This document shows positions 47,323-58,826 of a stretch of 64,000 nt of DNA, one piece after another. This DNA is from Spongospora subterranea f. sp. subterranea. Its lineage: Eukaryota > Endomyxa: Phytomyxea > Phytomyxea > Plasmodiophorida. Position numbers and translations under genes: made by a program. Where the stretch lies: assembly GCA_049724395.1 (NCBI GenBank), contig JAUGWO010000172.1, positions 1-64,000 on the forward strand. The letters run 5' to 3'. Each line of letters begins with the position of its first letter. Positions within the stretch are counted from its first letter, which is position 1. The notes beneath the pieces were generated by a model. It made no database searches. It saw nothing but the letters and a program-made list of their open reading frames with translations, and was not told the DNA's origin.

Positions 47323-49301
47323 ATGAATGCTGGATCGCAGATAATGTCGTCAAATGCGACGTTTTTACGATGGATTCTGGCTGCGCTTGGACTGATATGC
47401 GGTGTATTCCTGGTCGTTATGGTTTTAGAGGAAATGGACGCATATGATACTATTTCGAAACGCTATGGGACTCCCTCGTCCGTTTCACCATTGCCCTTAT
47501 CCGATAAATCAGACCAAAGGCGGGTATCATTTCTTGATAAGCAAGCGATTATGATTAGCAATGCTCCTCTAGCCGCCATTATTGCATCAAAAATTGGTGG
47601 ACATGTAAACAACGAAACCAGCCGGCCCACCATTCCATTGTACTCTCGTTCGCCGTTGAAGTTGGCCCCAATGAATTCAAGCTGTACTTCGCAGCTGTTT
47701 TCGATTGACAGTTCAAGGCTGGGGGTGTTGATTGTAACTCCAAATCCCTTGCATTCTACTGATCCAAATGAAGAACCGATCCTTCCCGACATCAGCATAT
47801 GGAGTCGTCCTATGCATTCTACGTTCCATGTGACCTACCCAGATTTGGAAAACGGGAAACACAAGTCGTGCCGGATGATTGGCAGGTTGGATTTATTCTT
47901 GTTTTATTTCTATTGATTTACTGTGTCATTGTTTAGCTTCATGTACAATATGAATATACCGGACTCATAGAAAGGTTCGCCTTTGATCGTTCGGCAAGGA
48001 TTTTTGCGTTCGCCTCAAAAGACCATGAAAATCAGAACAGGTCACTGGTAATTCTGAAGTTTTCCCAAGATTGGAGAACTATACACTACTCGAAATCTGC
48101 GGCCGCTAGGCCTGGTCGTATCTTAGTTACTGCGTTGACTCAAAATCATTTGATATATTCTGTTGATGATGATATATATCAGTTCCGGTCGGCAGAACTA
48201 TCTAATTTCGGGTTTTCAGAAAACCATTACCTAGGTGTGCACCTGTTTTTCATGCCACGAAAATTCTACCCGTAACCATGCGTTTTTTTTAGGTCAGTCA
48301 AATACAATGAAAGGGTTTCTTTCGAGAACGGCAGAAGTTTCGCCTATCTCTGCAAGTTTCCGGGCCGAGGGCGATTACATTATTGTATCGACATTTATTG
48401 CAAACAGGAGCCAGCAACAATATTCTGTTAAAGCGTTTCATTTTGTTGAGGGCTCATGGGCGCAAGACCGTTCGCTAAATATCAAACCGTTTGCCTCCAC
48501 GAGTACCTTAGTTTCAATTCCCGACATACAGGCGCAGTCAAATTTTATATCTGGTATTGACAACGCAAGATGTTATATATTCGCTGACAAACACTTCAGT
48601 CGCTTCAAAAAATGTAATTTGCCTGGCATCAACGCCTTTCCTAATGTCAATCGACTCGGAGCTGAACGCACATTCCATCAAAATCATTAATCTGGAGCCC
48701 AAGCTACAGTTTACCCAAATGGCATCGAATCAAGCCGGTGATGTTATTGCCATCATCGATAGCGTAAATAGGCCCCCGATTGACTGTGGACCAGCGATGC
48801 ATAACTGTTTTCCTAGTCCAATAGTGTCGTGGTTTTGCAAAAGTCCCTAGATTTGGAGTCACCTATCGTCTGGGAAGTTCAACTGGAGTTTTCGATGCCT
48901 TTCCAATTTTCTCATTTGAACATTGTTTCCGCTGCATTTCACAATAGTTTATTCGGTCGGTTATTCTTCATAACCCCTCATGATATTTAACAGTACTGAA
49001 TTAGACTGCACATAGTCGTTCTTCTGGAAAAAGGTGTCGTTTTGACGTTTGACTTGCAGCAGCAACGACTCGAAGACTATACTATACTTGTCGATTTTCA
49101 TTGGTACTTGAGGTTTTCTTTGTAAACTGTAGACAATAATTTCCTCGCAGGGAGTTGATGCTTGCGAGCGTATCCATTGTTGCGTACTTCATCTTTACCA
49201 GATTTGGTCGTAATTTAAATAACTTCAATATCAACAATGTGGTCCCTAGTCTACAAAGAACTACCGTGCAACCAGCCACACTTCCTGCACAGCCTACATA
49301 A
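47323..49301 (+). CDS. Hypothetical membrane protein with propeller-like luminal part
   Basis: The start at 47323 gives MNAGSQIMSSNATFLRWILA; residues ~13-38 form a membrane span (LRWILAALGLICGVFLVVMV). Beta-rich segments follow (e.g. RILVTALTQNHLIYSVDDDI, YSVKAFHFVEGSWAQDRSLN), suggesting a propeller-type domain. A second hydrophobic segment, LMLASVSIVAYFIFTRFGR, sits near the C-terminus after a 47-nt intron, followed by a short tail ending at 49301. At least three introns of ~50-60 nt are seen, one spanning 48234-48292 (GTGTGC...TTTTTTAG). Several frame switches remain unresolved. Possible secretory-pathway protein; no family assigned. Confidence 0.55.
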
Positions 49302-49372
49302 AACTTAGTAAAGGAATTACTGAGATAACATCGCTACGTACTGAAAACGTCAATATATTTGCTTTGCCTTGT

Positions 49373-50524
49373 CTAAGAATCACACAGTTTTCTGTACATT
49401 GGTTGAAGGACTTTGTAAATCTCTTCAGCCTCCACCATTTCTTCGACAGTTAATTTCTTTAGCAGGAGTCGGTCTGGGTGAAACTGCAATAGCGCATGAC
49501 GATACGATCGTTTCAAATTCCTATCTGATAAATCACTAGTTGTCAAACCAGTAAACTCTAGTAGCAGTTCAAGCGGCCCTTTATCTTGCGATCTAAACCT
49601 CACTTTCTCGCTCATCTCAGACTGTGATAGATTAGGCAATGCCATCAAAACATGGGTTGTTCTTACTTGAATTTCGGCAATCAATCGTTTACGATCATTC
49701 TCAGCAGCCTCGTCTGAATGGAACCGTTGCAACCGTTCAGATACTCTTTGTTCTAAAACTTGTTGTTTTCGGTCATGGCTATCACCCGATGAACACGGAT
49801 TTTTAACATTTCCATCAGCATGAACATTCAAGCGAGCATTTCCCCACATCTCTCTGTCGTGAAGACGACTTAGTTTAGACAAAGAGCGAACATCATCAGT
49901 TAAGACTTGGTTTAGCACTTTCGTCAACCTTGTAGACCTTTCACTTTTACTCGTTCTAACATTCCTTGTTCGAGAATGATGTGGAATATTATGTGAAACT
50001 GCTACTTTTTGGCGCTTGGGTAGCGAGTTTGGTGATAAATCTGGGAACCGACGCTTGACTGCACAGAATTTTGCTGCTCCCCAAATTCAATTAAAAACAG
50101 TCGGCCCAATAAAGCAATTACCGACCCCGTTTGGCCACTTGCTCATTTACTGGTAAATCATGGCGTTTTCTATCATGTTTACAATGTCTGGGTTTTTTGT
50201 GAGGCCGCGGGCTGTCTTCGTCTGAATCGGCTTCTGCGTCGATCAACATGTCGTCAATTTGCATCATCTCGACAGGCATAGGACCAACGCCCTGTGACAG
50301 CAACTTTAAGCGCACAACTCCTATGTAGAACGTGGCCGGTTGGAGTCCGGTTGGTGGCACGCGGAGCCCGTTTCATACTGTAGTGGTAACGCTGTAACCA
50401 CTCGAACACCAGCAATAGCCGGCCACAACAATAGCCGGTCATTTTGGCGAAATTCGAAGTCCTCAGACGTGCTAACTTTTTTGATGTGATCTGCTGGAAG
50501 TAGAGTCGCGTCCGATACTGACAT
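49373..50524 (-). CDS. C-terminal J-domain protein, probably nuclear
   Basis: J-domain proteins stimulate Hsp70 ATPase. The last exon encodes LKRSYRHALLQFHPDRLLLK, with the essential His-Pro-Asp, close to the C-terminus, preceded by GPLELLLEFTGLTTSDLS. The upstream exon (50118-50360) has an acidic run and a basic cluster (DEDSPRPHKKPRHCKHDRKR) fitting a nuclear localisation signal. A ~65-nt intron joins them. The first exon probably starts at 50524 (MSVSDATLLPADHIKKV). A J-domain at the extreme C-terminus with an NLS upstream recalls nuclear J-proteins linked to RNA processing; specific orthology is not claimed. Confidence 0.7.
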
Positions 50525-50584
50525 CTGCGACCCTGTTCGAGATGTCGAAACTATAAATGTATTATGGTTTGATGACCGATGATA

Positions 50585-50906
50585 TCAGCTTTGCTGTCTT
50601 GATTCCGATAATTGTCGCGCCATCGCTTCCATATCGTCCAACGAAATTTGATTGAAAGATTGTTGGTAGGATTGATAAAACGATCGCACAATATCATCAT
50701 TTCCTACTGCATTGGATAATAAATTCCAGAACTTCTCGCTGTCGCCTCTTTCGGCATCGCAAGCGTTGTTCTGCATTACACAGATTACTAAACTCGAGTA
50801 GATATAGAAAAAAAAATACAGAAAATACATCCGAATTCTCGTTCATTGACGGTGAAGTCCCATCGGCTTGATTATTGCGGCGGTTTTGCCCCGCCGTAGG
50901 CATCAT
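50585..50906 (-). CDS. Small conserved-looking protein (~87 aa)
   Basis: Two exons, 50906 to ~50832 and ~50773 to 50585, separated by a 58-nt intron (GTATTT...AATGCAG). The peptide begins MMPTAGQNRRNNQADGTSPS and has a helical acidic second half (FWNLLSNAVGNDDIVRSFYQ, then ISLDDMEAMARQLSES). No family was recognised. It lies 60 bp from the start of the J-domain gene, same strand. Confidence 0.55.
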
Positions 50907-51174
50907 TAATACTGAATGATCCGTTCGAGAAGAGCACAGTGCAGGCTGTAGCCCTATCTTACATTAAGTGTACATTGATTGGACAGTTGACAATCTGTGT
51001 TCTGTTGCGGATTGCACTTTCTGCAATACCGACGGCGAACGACTTTGCGCAATCTCTGTATTGCAATATCGCCAACAATAAATGCAGGCGAGTTTTATTC
51101 AGAACGGGCTATCGTCTTTTATGTACATTCTGCGACTTCACTTCATCAAATTCCGACGACCGATCAGAGTATCG

Positions 51175-51435
51175 CTAAGAACTGGCTCTTTCCTCCATCT
51201 CAATCAAGTCGTTGGGCCTTTCTTTGCTGCGTTCCTTGAATGACATTTTGAAAATTCTTGACTTAAATGCAGAAATCTTTTTCTTCAGCTTGCCTTCGAA
51301 GCTGGGTACTTCGGAAACCGCCTCTGACCGCTGCTCCCGTTCGCAACGATCTTGGGATGAATCCTGATCCTGTCCTGTCTTGTTGCCCGACTTGCCTAGT
51401 GTCTCCGATGACGACTTCATCAGATCGATGACCAC
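51175..51435 (-). CDS. Small charged protein (~81-86 aa)
   Basis: A single open frame from 51435 (MVIDLMKSSSETLGKSGNKT), or from the Met at residue 6. The middle is hydrophilic; the C-terminal half is basic and helical (GKLKKKISAFKSRIFKMSFK) and ends EMEERASS. Unknown function; it could instead be the last exon of a longer gene. Confidence 0.45.
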   Translation of the reverse strand: MVIDLMKSSSETLGKSGNKTGQDQDSSQDRCEREQRSEAVSEVPSFEGKLKKKISAFKSRIFKMSFKERSKERPNDLIEMEERASS

Positions 51436-51477
51436 GAACGAGGTCCTAGTACAATTGATATCTCAATATCTCACAGT

Positions 51478-51775
51478 GCTGTCCAAGTCGGTCCAATATA
51501 ACACACACACACACTCCACATTCTGATACACAACGGAGACTTTAAGTGTAATGTGTATTAGTGTAATGGGGGTTGGAATACTGGGAAATACGATGGTAAT
51601 TGAAATACTGGGAATTACGACAGTGTCGTCCAAGTGGCCCATACACACACTTCACATTCTGATACACAACGGATAATTTAGGTGTAATGTGTATTAATAC
51701 TGTCTTTGGTCATTATAAAACGAAGGCGATGATTTGACATATAATGGGGTTTGGAATATTGGGAAATACGGCGGG
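51478..51775. repeat. Degenerate tandem/dispersed repeat with (AC)n
   Basis: Two copies of a ~100-150 bp unit. GTCCAAGT, an ACACACAC run, CACATTCTGATACACAACGG and GTGTAATGTGTATTA occur at ~51481-51560 and again at 51629-51698. The associated GGTTGGAATACTGGGAAATACG at ~51570 recurs as a near match at 51747. The last copy overlaps the 3' end of the ankyrin gene. Confidence 0.8.
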
Positions 51776-52599
51776 TAGATCATCCAGCAGCATCTGGCGC
51801 AAACGGTCTTGCATGCGAATCCCTTCCCGGATCGCTTGTCGAACGCGCTCGTGCTGTTCGAAGGGTGTTCCCAGGCGAGACAGTTCGGATGTTACCAACA
51901 TCGCAAGAGGGTATCCTCCCCCCAAGGAGAACCCGACAAGATAGCGAATAGTACGACTGTCAGCTGTTGTCAGCAACTTGGTGCAAAGACCGCGCGATAC
52001 ATGGGCGTCAAATTGTCCAATGAGAATTTTCAGAATATCTGGGCGACAGTTGAACGCTGCAATGTCCACAGCTGTTTCCCTCCTCTATACAGGTTTGTTG
52101 ATATGCACGCCAATCCTCAAAACCAACATATTACCTTGTTGGCTGCGTTGACAATTGAACTACATTTTCGACCAAATCTCTTTTCAACTTCTGACAAGCA
52201 CGACAAGAGCGCCCGAGACTTTCCTAATCGAGCGCATTGATGAACAACAGTATTTCCGTCGAGGTCTCTGGACTCTACATCGAAAACAGATAGAATCAAA
52301 TTTAGAAGATCATCGGTGGCATGTTCCACGGCCAAGTGCACTATTGGGGAAGACGTTGAGACGTCGTATGCGATCTTTTGGTCAATCAGCCATTTAGTGA
52401 TATCATATTTATTACATCTGACTGCCCACCTGCTTGCCAAGTTAATAACGTTGAACAATCTTTTTTCATATCGCGTTGATATTTACCAAAGCATATTTCT
52501 TGTGCTGTGATCCTTCCATCTGATCCGATCTGGGTATCGCAAAACCATCGCCTTGATTTCATCTAGGTCCCCTGTCTCAATAAGGTGAACTATATCCAT
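51713..52599 (-). CDS. Ankyrin-repeat protein
   Basis: The start at 52599 gives MDIVHLIETGDLDEIKAMVL; a 57-nt intron (GTAAAT...AAGCAG) leads to WAVRCNKYDITKWLID, then SPIVHLAVEHATDDLLNLIL and DLDGNTVVHQCARLGKS. These are degenerate ankyrin repeats (Gly-x-Thr-x-Leu-His-x-Ala-like). A second intron near 52130-52080 precedes MDIAAFNCRPDILKILIGQF. The C-terminal ~70 residues are helical and Arg/Leu-rich with no repeat. The length of ~250-270 residues suggests a small adaptor. The gene starts 58 bp from the divergent Rad5-like gene. Confidence 0.75.
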
Positions 52600-52657
52600 T
52601 GGCAATGCCTATTGGTTTCGGCGCGATCCAGATCATGACCCATGATACGGTGCAACC
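52600..52657. promoter_or_regulatory. 58-bp bidirectional intergenic region
   Basis: Only 58 bp separate the proposed start codons of the ankyrin (minus) and Rad5-like (plus) genes, so they must share promoter sequence unless one of the starts is wrong. No TATA-like element is visible. Confidence 0.5.
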
Positions 52658-55600
52658 ATGAGCGCAGGTGGTTCCAGGTCCTCGGGTTCCTCTGTCGTCA
52701 CACCCTCAGTCGTTGGTGCTTACGGGGCCTGTAGCGCCATGTCCGTGACATTTGCTGATCGTAGTTTGCAGGGTGAAACGGGGTTGATTCCTGTGTATTT
52801 CGCAGGTTCATTGAAATTGGATCCTTGCACGGGGCAACGCAAGCCATTGCATCAACCTGCCCCTTGCTGTTCCAATCATCTTGATTTGATAATGGATACA
52901 GAAGTAATCGAGCTCATAAGCGATGACGAGAACGCAGTTCCAGGTCACCGTTCACCTCAATGCAGTTCATTTCCTAAGCGAATTGGCTCCTTTCGAACGA
53001 CGGGTGTTTTTTCGACGCGGTGCCGAGCTGGGATGGTGAGTTACGGATCACAATTGATATTCCCAATAAGGCGTCCCAAACTTGCTGCTAAAACGGTGAA
53101 ACGAGCCAAGATTTCACGAAATGATGCAAACGTGATCAGGTTTTTAATACTGGAAGGCGCTGAGTCGCTACAGTTTAATGAGGTACCTAAGCTGCAAGGG
53201 CATTACCCCAGGTATTTCTAGGTGTCTTAGGGATGTTGTTATCAAATTCGAATGACCAGTTCATCAGGAACCAACTGGAAGTTGGAAAGCTAAGCGCGTC
53301 CCTCTCGAAGATTCTGTTACCGTTATTATTTGCAGGATGTTATCGCTATTTCTGCATCGGTTGACTTTGCCCCCACCCAGATCGATATATTTACCAGCAT
53401 CGATATAATCGTGCATGTTTTTGCATTGCCGAAATTGTTCATGAATTTAACTGTCCCCAGCAGCGAAAACGATGAAGAACATGGAGAAATTTCTCAAATT
53501 CGATCTAACACATTTGTTTTACTTCGTTTGACTGAAGGGCAATCGTTAGAGGATATTCATCAAAATCCAGCTAAGGAAGTCCATCGTCAGAAGCTTCTCA
53601 TCGAATCATTATATCAGTCTTTTGGGCATGAACATCAACGCTTGCCTGAAGCAACACCACCTCCCTCTCTTCGCTGTACTTTGAGGCATTATCAAAAACA
53701 AGCCTTATACTGGATGCAATGCAGAGAGAAATCATTGGAAGAGACCTCTGATAGTATCGAAATTAAAATGGATCCCCAATGGCGACAACACACGTTTCCG
53801 GATGACGGTTCACATTATTATTCGAATTCTTCATCTTTATCTATGGCTCTCGAGTTTCCTGGAGCGCGTCCGAAGGCCTGTGGTGGTATTCTTGGAGACG
53901 AGGTGATCCGTATCTTATTGTCGCTCCCATTCTGTGTCTTAGTGCTGTTATAGATGGGAATGGGTACGTTGCTATCTGTTATGATGCTCTGACCTAAGGC
54001 GTCATAATGACAGGGAAAACCGTCGAGATGATATCGCTGATGGCGACAGGACCAAGGCGCCCTGCTTCTATACCGGATGATTGCAATTATGTCCCTGCAA
54101 CTCTCGTTATATGTCCAATGTCTCTATTGTCTCAATGGAAAGATGAAATTGAAAAGCATTCAGGTAAGGGCTTTTTCTAATTTTTATGTTTTGATATTGT
54201 CTAATATGTCGTCAGACATGAGCGTTTATACATTCTATGGTATTGATCGCGATGAAAGCTGTGGCAAGTGTGACGTTGTTCTTACAACATATGGTTGTCA
54301 AATCTTTTTGTTTGTTGTGTCGCGTGTTGAATCTCCTGAATGCAGGTGTGGTTGAGTCGGAAATTCGCCAAAAAGACAATAGTTTCATATTTCTGTCATT
54401 TTGGGATCGAGTAATCCTTGATGAAGCACATCACATAAAAAACAGAAAAACTGCCACAGCAAAAGCTTGCTTCGCCCTAAACGCGCGTGCGAGATTTCTT
54501 GTAACTGGAACTCCGATCCAGAACAATTTGGGTAAAGCGTTTTCTGTTAATTACATTTTTCTCAAGATAATGACGTCTTCCTATCAGGTGATTTGTTCAG
54601 TATGCTTCATTTCCTTCGCGAAAAGCCTTGGTACGGTTTGTGTGTTTCGTCGTGAAGATGAACGCTCTATATTCCCTATTCGGATATTGATTGTTAAAGC
54701 AGGTCCGAGATTTCATGGTGGAATTCTCAGATTGAAGTTCCATTCCAGAAGAACGACCCTGTGTCGTTGCAACGGCTGAAAGCGATTTTGCATCCGCTGC
54801 TCCTAAGAAGATGCAAATCTGGGACAGACGCCAATGGGGTACCGTTATTGGACCTTCCGGCGCGAGATGAACAAATTGTTCATGTGGTTCTATCACCAGA
54901 AGAGCGAGCTGTGTATAACGAAGTATTTCAGAAAAACAAGACAGAGATCACGGTCCGTCAAAATCATTCAATATCGAAAGCATTGTCCGATTTGGGATTA
55001 GGGTATTCTACGACAAGGAACCATCGGCAGGTGTTACGCTAACGTTTTGGAAATGGTTCTTCGCCTCCGTCAGATCTGCTGTCATCCGCTGCTTGTTTGT
55101 GCTCCAGCAAAACAATGTGTTCCCTGTTTTTCAATGGTTTTTTATGTAGGCATTGGGCTATACTGCTGATGCCGCCAAGCAACAGTCAAGCTCAGTGAAT
55201 AGACTTATCCGTACCCTGAGATCCCAAGCTGATAAGGCTGATGAGGTCGACGACACGAATACAGGGTCTCAGGTATTTTTGAAGTGAGTTCTTACCTTCT
55301 ATGAAATAATCGTGTTCTTCAAAGTCGTACATCGATAATCTTTCTTCCGAGTTGAAGAGTATTGATGGAGCCTCTGAAATAGAATGCCCGATTTGGTGAG
55401 CCCCCATGCTGTCTAACTGCGTTCGTGTTTGACCGCTGTCGTAGTCTTGATCCACCCAGTGATCCGGTTTATACCCGCTGTGGCCATTCGTATGTCTCCA
55501 CCCTTTCGCTAATTCGTCACATATTTTGAATTGGGTGTACGTTAGATTTTGTCGCGATTGTTCCGACATTCTATTCGCAAGGCGCTCTTCCGTTCCATGT

Positions 55601-56432
55601 CCAATCTGCCGCACCTTTATTTACAGGAATCAACTACTGAATGGTGTACTCAAAGGTAGTCGTTGTTTCCTTCAACTACTGTTAAATTTACTGTCGGCAT
55701 AGATGTTTGTATTGATCTTGATAGAGAGTGGAGTCATAGTTCCAAGACCCGCGTTTTAATGTCAGAATTAGCCGAATTCCGCCGTTCTGATCCGAAATGT
55801 AAAACCGTTGTATTCTCACAATGGACGTCAATGGTATATCACCCTTATTTCTTGTTGCTTTCCATTAATTCGTGTATAGTTGGACATCGTTGAAAAGGCG
55901 TTAAAAGAAGAAAATGTGTCGTTTTTGCGAATCGACGGAAAAACGAGTCAATCTGGAAGAAAAACAGTTTTGAAGTCGTTTTGCTCGCCGGAATCAGATA
56001 TTCCTGTCTTATTATGCTCTCTAAGAGTTGGAGGCGTTGGTCTCAATCTCGTTGCAGCTTCTAACGTTATTCTTCTCGATATCTGGGTATGTGGATTGCG
56101 CCTTGAGGTTCGTGTATCTGTGATTTCCAGCGAGTTGATATCTGCCGCTTAGTGGAACCCTGCCGTTGATAACCAAGCGATTGATCGTGTGCATAGAATA
56201 GGTGTTGAATCAGGTTTTCTTGATTCGCTAGCAGTTCACTGAATTAGTTGCAGGGCAAACCAAAACGGTTCGTATCAGGCGGTTTGTAGTCGCGGAAACC
56301 ATCGAAGCCCGTATATTAGAGCTGCAAAATAAAAAGATCGCCTTGGCCGAAGGAGCATTGCAAACAAGCGATGACCCGTCCGTAACGGAATGGCGTAATA
56401 ATATCGTTCACCTATTTCAAGATTTTCAATAA
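52658..56432 (+). CDS. RAD5: Rad5/HLTF-type SNF2 helicase with HIRAN and RING domains
   Basis: Acts in error-free DNA damage tolerance in fungi and animals: DNA translocase plus ubiquitin ligase for PCNA. Domain order fits: SUMO-interaction-like EVIELISDDENA (~52900); HIRAN-like segment (ISASVDFAPTQIDIFTSIDI); SNF2 ATPase with LRHYQKQALYWM, MGMGKTVEMISLM (motif I), VLTTYG, VILDEAHHIKNRKT (DEAH, motif II), LVTGTPIQNNLG (III) and LLLRRCKS. A RING finger with EIECPI near 55380, DPVYTRCGH near 55470 and CPICRTFI near 55600 lies inside the helicase. Then come VVFSQWTSM, SFLRIDGKTS, LRVGGVGLNLVAASNV and AIDRVHRIG. Stop at 56430-56432. At least eight short introns are seen. The start could be 52658 or the in-frame Met before the SIM (~52889). 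Confidence 0.9.
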
Positions 56433-56585
56433 ATGTACAGCTTGTTAAGTTTCGTTGGGTCCTCAATATATACGACGACGCACTAATCGCCTAACAGGGT
56501 CTCTCCTGGTCAGGTCCGTGACGGACTCCGCATCGCTTTCTGCTCCATCAACTACTTTCTACACCCCTAGACAACAAATTCAATC

Positions 56586-57066
56586 ATGAGTAAGGTCGGG
56601 CGAGGCGGAGCTGCTGGCTCTAAATTCAGGACGACGGTCGGTCTGCCGGTTGGCGCTGTCATCAACTGTGCCGACAACACCGGCGCCAAGAACCTGTACA
56701 TCATCTCCGTCAAGCGGGTTCCAGGACGTCTCAACCGTCTCCCTGTTGCCACCATCGGCGATATGGTCATGGCCACTGTTAAGAAGGGAAAACCTGAACT
56801 TCGTAAGAAGGTCATGCCCGCTGTCGTCATTCGTCAGCGTAAATCGTGGCGCCGCCCCAATGGCACCTTCATCTACTTCGAAGGCATGTGGTTTTAGAGT
56901 AGTTCGTATATTTCGACATCGCTATTAACAGCTTTGGTACAGATAACGCTGGAGTTATTGTCAACGAGAAGGGTGAAATGAAGGGATCTGGTATCACCGG
57001 GCCAGTTGCCAAGGAATGTGCCGATTTATGGCCGAGAATCAGCAGTGCCGCAGGTTCGATCCTGTG
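56586..57066 (+). CDS. RPL23: Ribosomal protein uL14 (RPL23)
   Basis: A large-subunit protein that helps form the GTPase-associated and inter-subunit region. Exon 1 (56586-56883) encodes [20 protein letters not shown], then [20 protein letters not shown] and [19 protein letters not shown]; exon 2 (56943-57066) encodes [20 protein letters not shown] and [17 protein letters not shown]. The product is 140 residues, as in other eukaryotes, and is highly conserved. The intron (56884-56942, 59 nt) begins GC, not GT; shifting the border to the next GT gives an in-frame stop, and the Asp codon (G|AT) is restored only by GC-AG splicing. Confidence 0.97.
56884..56942 (+). other. GC-AG intron in RPL23
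   Basis: The donor is GCATGT and the acceptor GGTACAG. Conservation of the encoded EDNAGVIVN block fixes both borders. GC-AG introns are a minor U2-type class in most eukaryotes; here the rest of the checked introns are GT-AG. Confidence 0.85.
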
Positions 57067-58826
57067 ATTTTGTCCCGTCGAGAATCATTGTTTTTGACGA
57101 TCTTTAATACACTTGTCTTCATATATTCCAATGGGTTTATATATAATATATTTTTGTACTTACCGAATTTGCAAATATCATCCAAGATTGCGACATCAAA
57201 TTGGTTTTTCTCCCACGTTTCTGACTCATCTTACCTTTGTCGCCGCTGGCTGTTTTTTCGCCATTACAGGCATCTTGTTTTCAGAATGTATAAAGGGTAA
57301 ACGTGGCAATTTATCACGACACCGTCGCGAGTTCAAGGTTCGAGAATTGTTCTGATCGCATATGAAGAATTCTTGGGTCGGATTTGCACAAGTCCAGCGA
57401 TCAAAGCATTCCGGAATTATCAATGAAGCGAACCCTCTATCAAGAAACTCGGATCGATAATAGCGCCGTCGTCAAATTGTTTTCTATTAAGCGGAATCGT
57501 CGACTTTCTTACATTCCTGCGCCTATTCGATAGGAATACCGCCGATGATAGATCTGGACGCAACTCTCATGGATCTGTTGATGAGATATCGCTGATCACC
57601 TCTCTCAGTACAGCTGACACTGGTACAGGAGCTCTCATGAACTTAATCTGGGATTGCAACTGATGCAGATGCAGTCAATAAACCGAGGTGCGTCAATTTG
57701 AACGCAATTGTCGGACCGGTTCCTGAATATAATCCAGATATGCGCTTGAATTTCGCTTGACGTACAATTTCTGACATTAGCTTCGAGCATGAAAACGAAG
57801 CTTGGGTCAGTCATTGGTGTTTATCAGCAATCGCGATCAGCCCGAGCACCAATACCTAATTTTTTGCTGTGAACCGGTTTCAAAGAAGAACGAATGTTGA
57901 ACTGAAATTAGATGATAAAGTGCAATCATGAAACTCAGTGCTGTTGGAGGTCGACGTTGTAGATGAAATTGATTATCTTTGAGACATCGTTGTGTTTAGA
58001 ATTCGTTTCTCATGTCTTGTTGAATTTGTTTGCGGTAGTAGCCAAACGAACGTGATTCAACTTTACCCAATGGTTTGCCGACGATCCAGATATGTGTGTC
58101 ATTTTTTTGCAGGAAGTCCTAGCTTAAGCTTGTCGAAACTTGCGTTCTTTTCTTGTTAGATGATCTTCTCGGACATGCATCGGATACTGAACAATGGTTT
58201 GTTGTACTCAACAAATTTCTTTGCTAACAAGCTCCAAGTTGAATATGTGAATATTTCCGATCTCTGTGTGGCCGACAAATTTTGAAAATGGGTTTTGCTT
58301 TTGATCCCGAACCCGCGTCATCCTGAGCGGCTAGCCTCAACCACACCTGAGTTGCAACACCTGATCTGTGGGCTGAACGGCCCTCGCTCTCTAATCCCTA
58401 GGTTCACAGGACTCATTTCACGTTGTACAATGGCGTGTCACAATTGTTTTTGTTATTCTTCATAGTACTCAACCTGTTCCGTTTTCTTATGTGCATTTGA
58501 CTGTAGTTTTAGGATGTCGAACCGATTTCGGGGTACGTTCTTATCATATCCTGTTTCAAATTCATTTCGTGTTTAATGAGTTGGAAATCGTTTTCAGTGA
58601 CATTGATGACATTTCTGAAGCCGATGCCACTTCTGTCGTCGATGACTGTAGTTTTGAAGCTGTCTATATTTCTTGAATATATATCCTATGGAGTCAGTAT
58701 CAGCAGCCACCTGCTAAATAACCCCAGAAAACATACCTGATATGGATTTGGATCGTGATCGAAAAAATCTGACACTTAGAACTGGTTAAACTTTATCAGT
58801 TTTGTCACAATCCAATTCAATAGTTT
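57067..58826. other. Repeat-rich or intergenic region; one small membrane-like ORF
   Basis: No convincing gene. A plus frame at 57113-57355 ends with a hydrophobic stretch (FVAAGCFFAITGILFSECI) and a basic tail; it might be the last exon of a small membrane protein, but no partner was found. The remainder (57400-58826) has only short frames. Confidence 0.3.

Noticed and set aside
55192-55614. 140-residue minus-strand ORF
   Set aside because: Antisense to the RING-containing exons and introns of the Rad5-like gene.
57046-57066. tRNA T-loop-like GCAGGTTCGATCCTG
   Set aside because: It is the last codons of RPL23; no cloverleaf flanks it.
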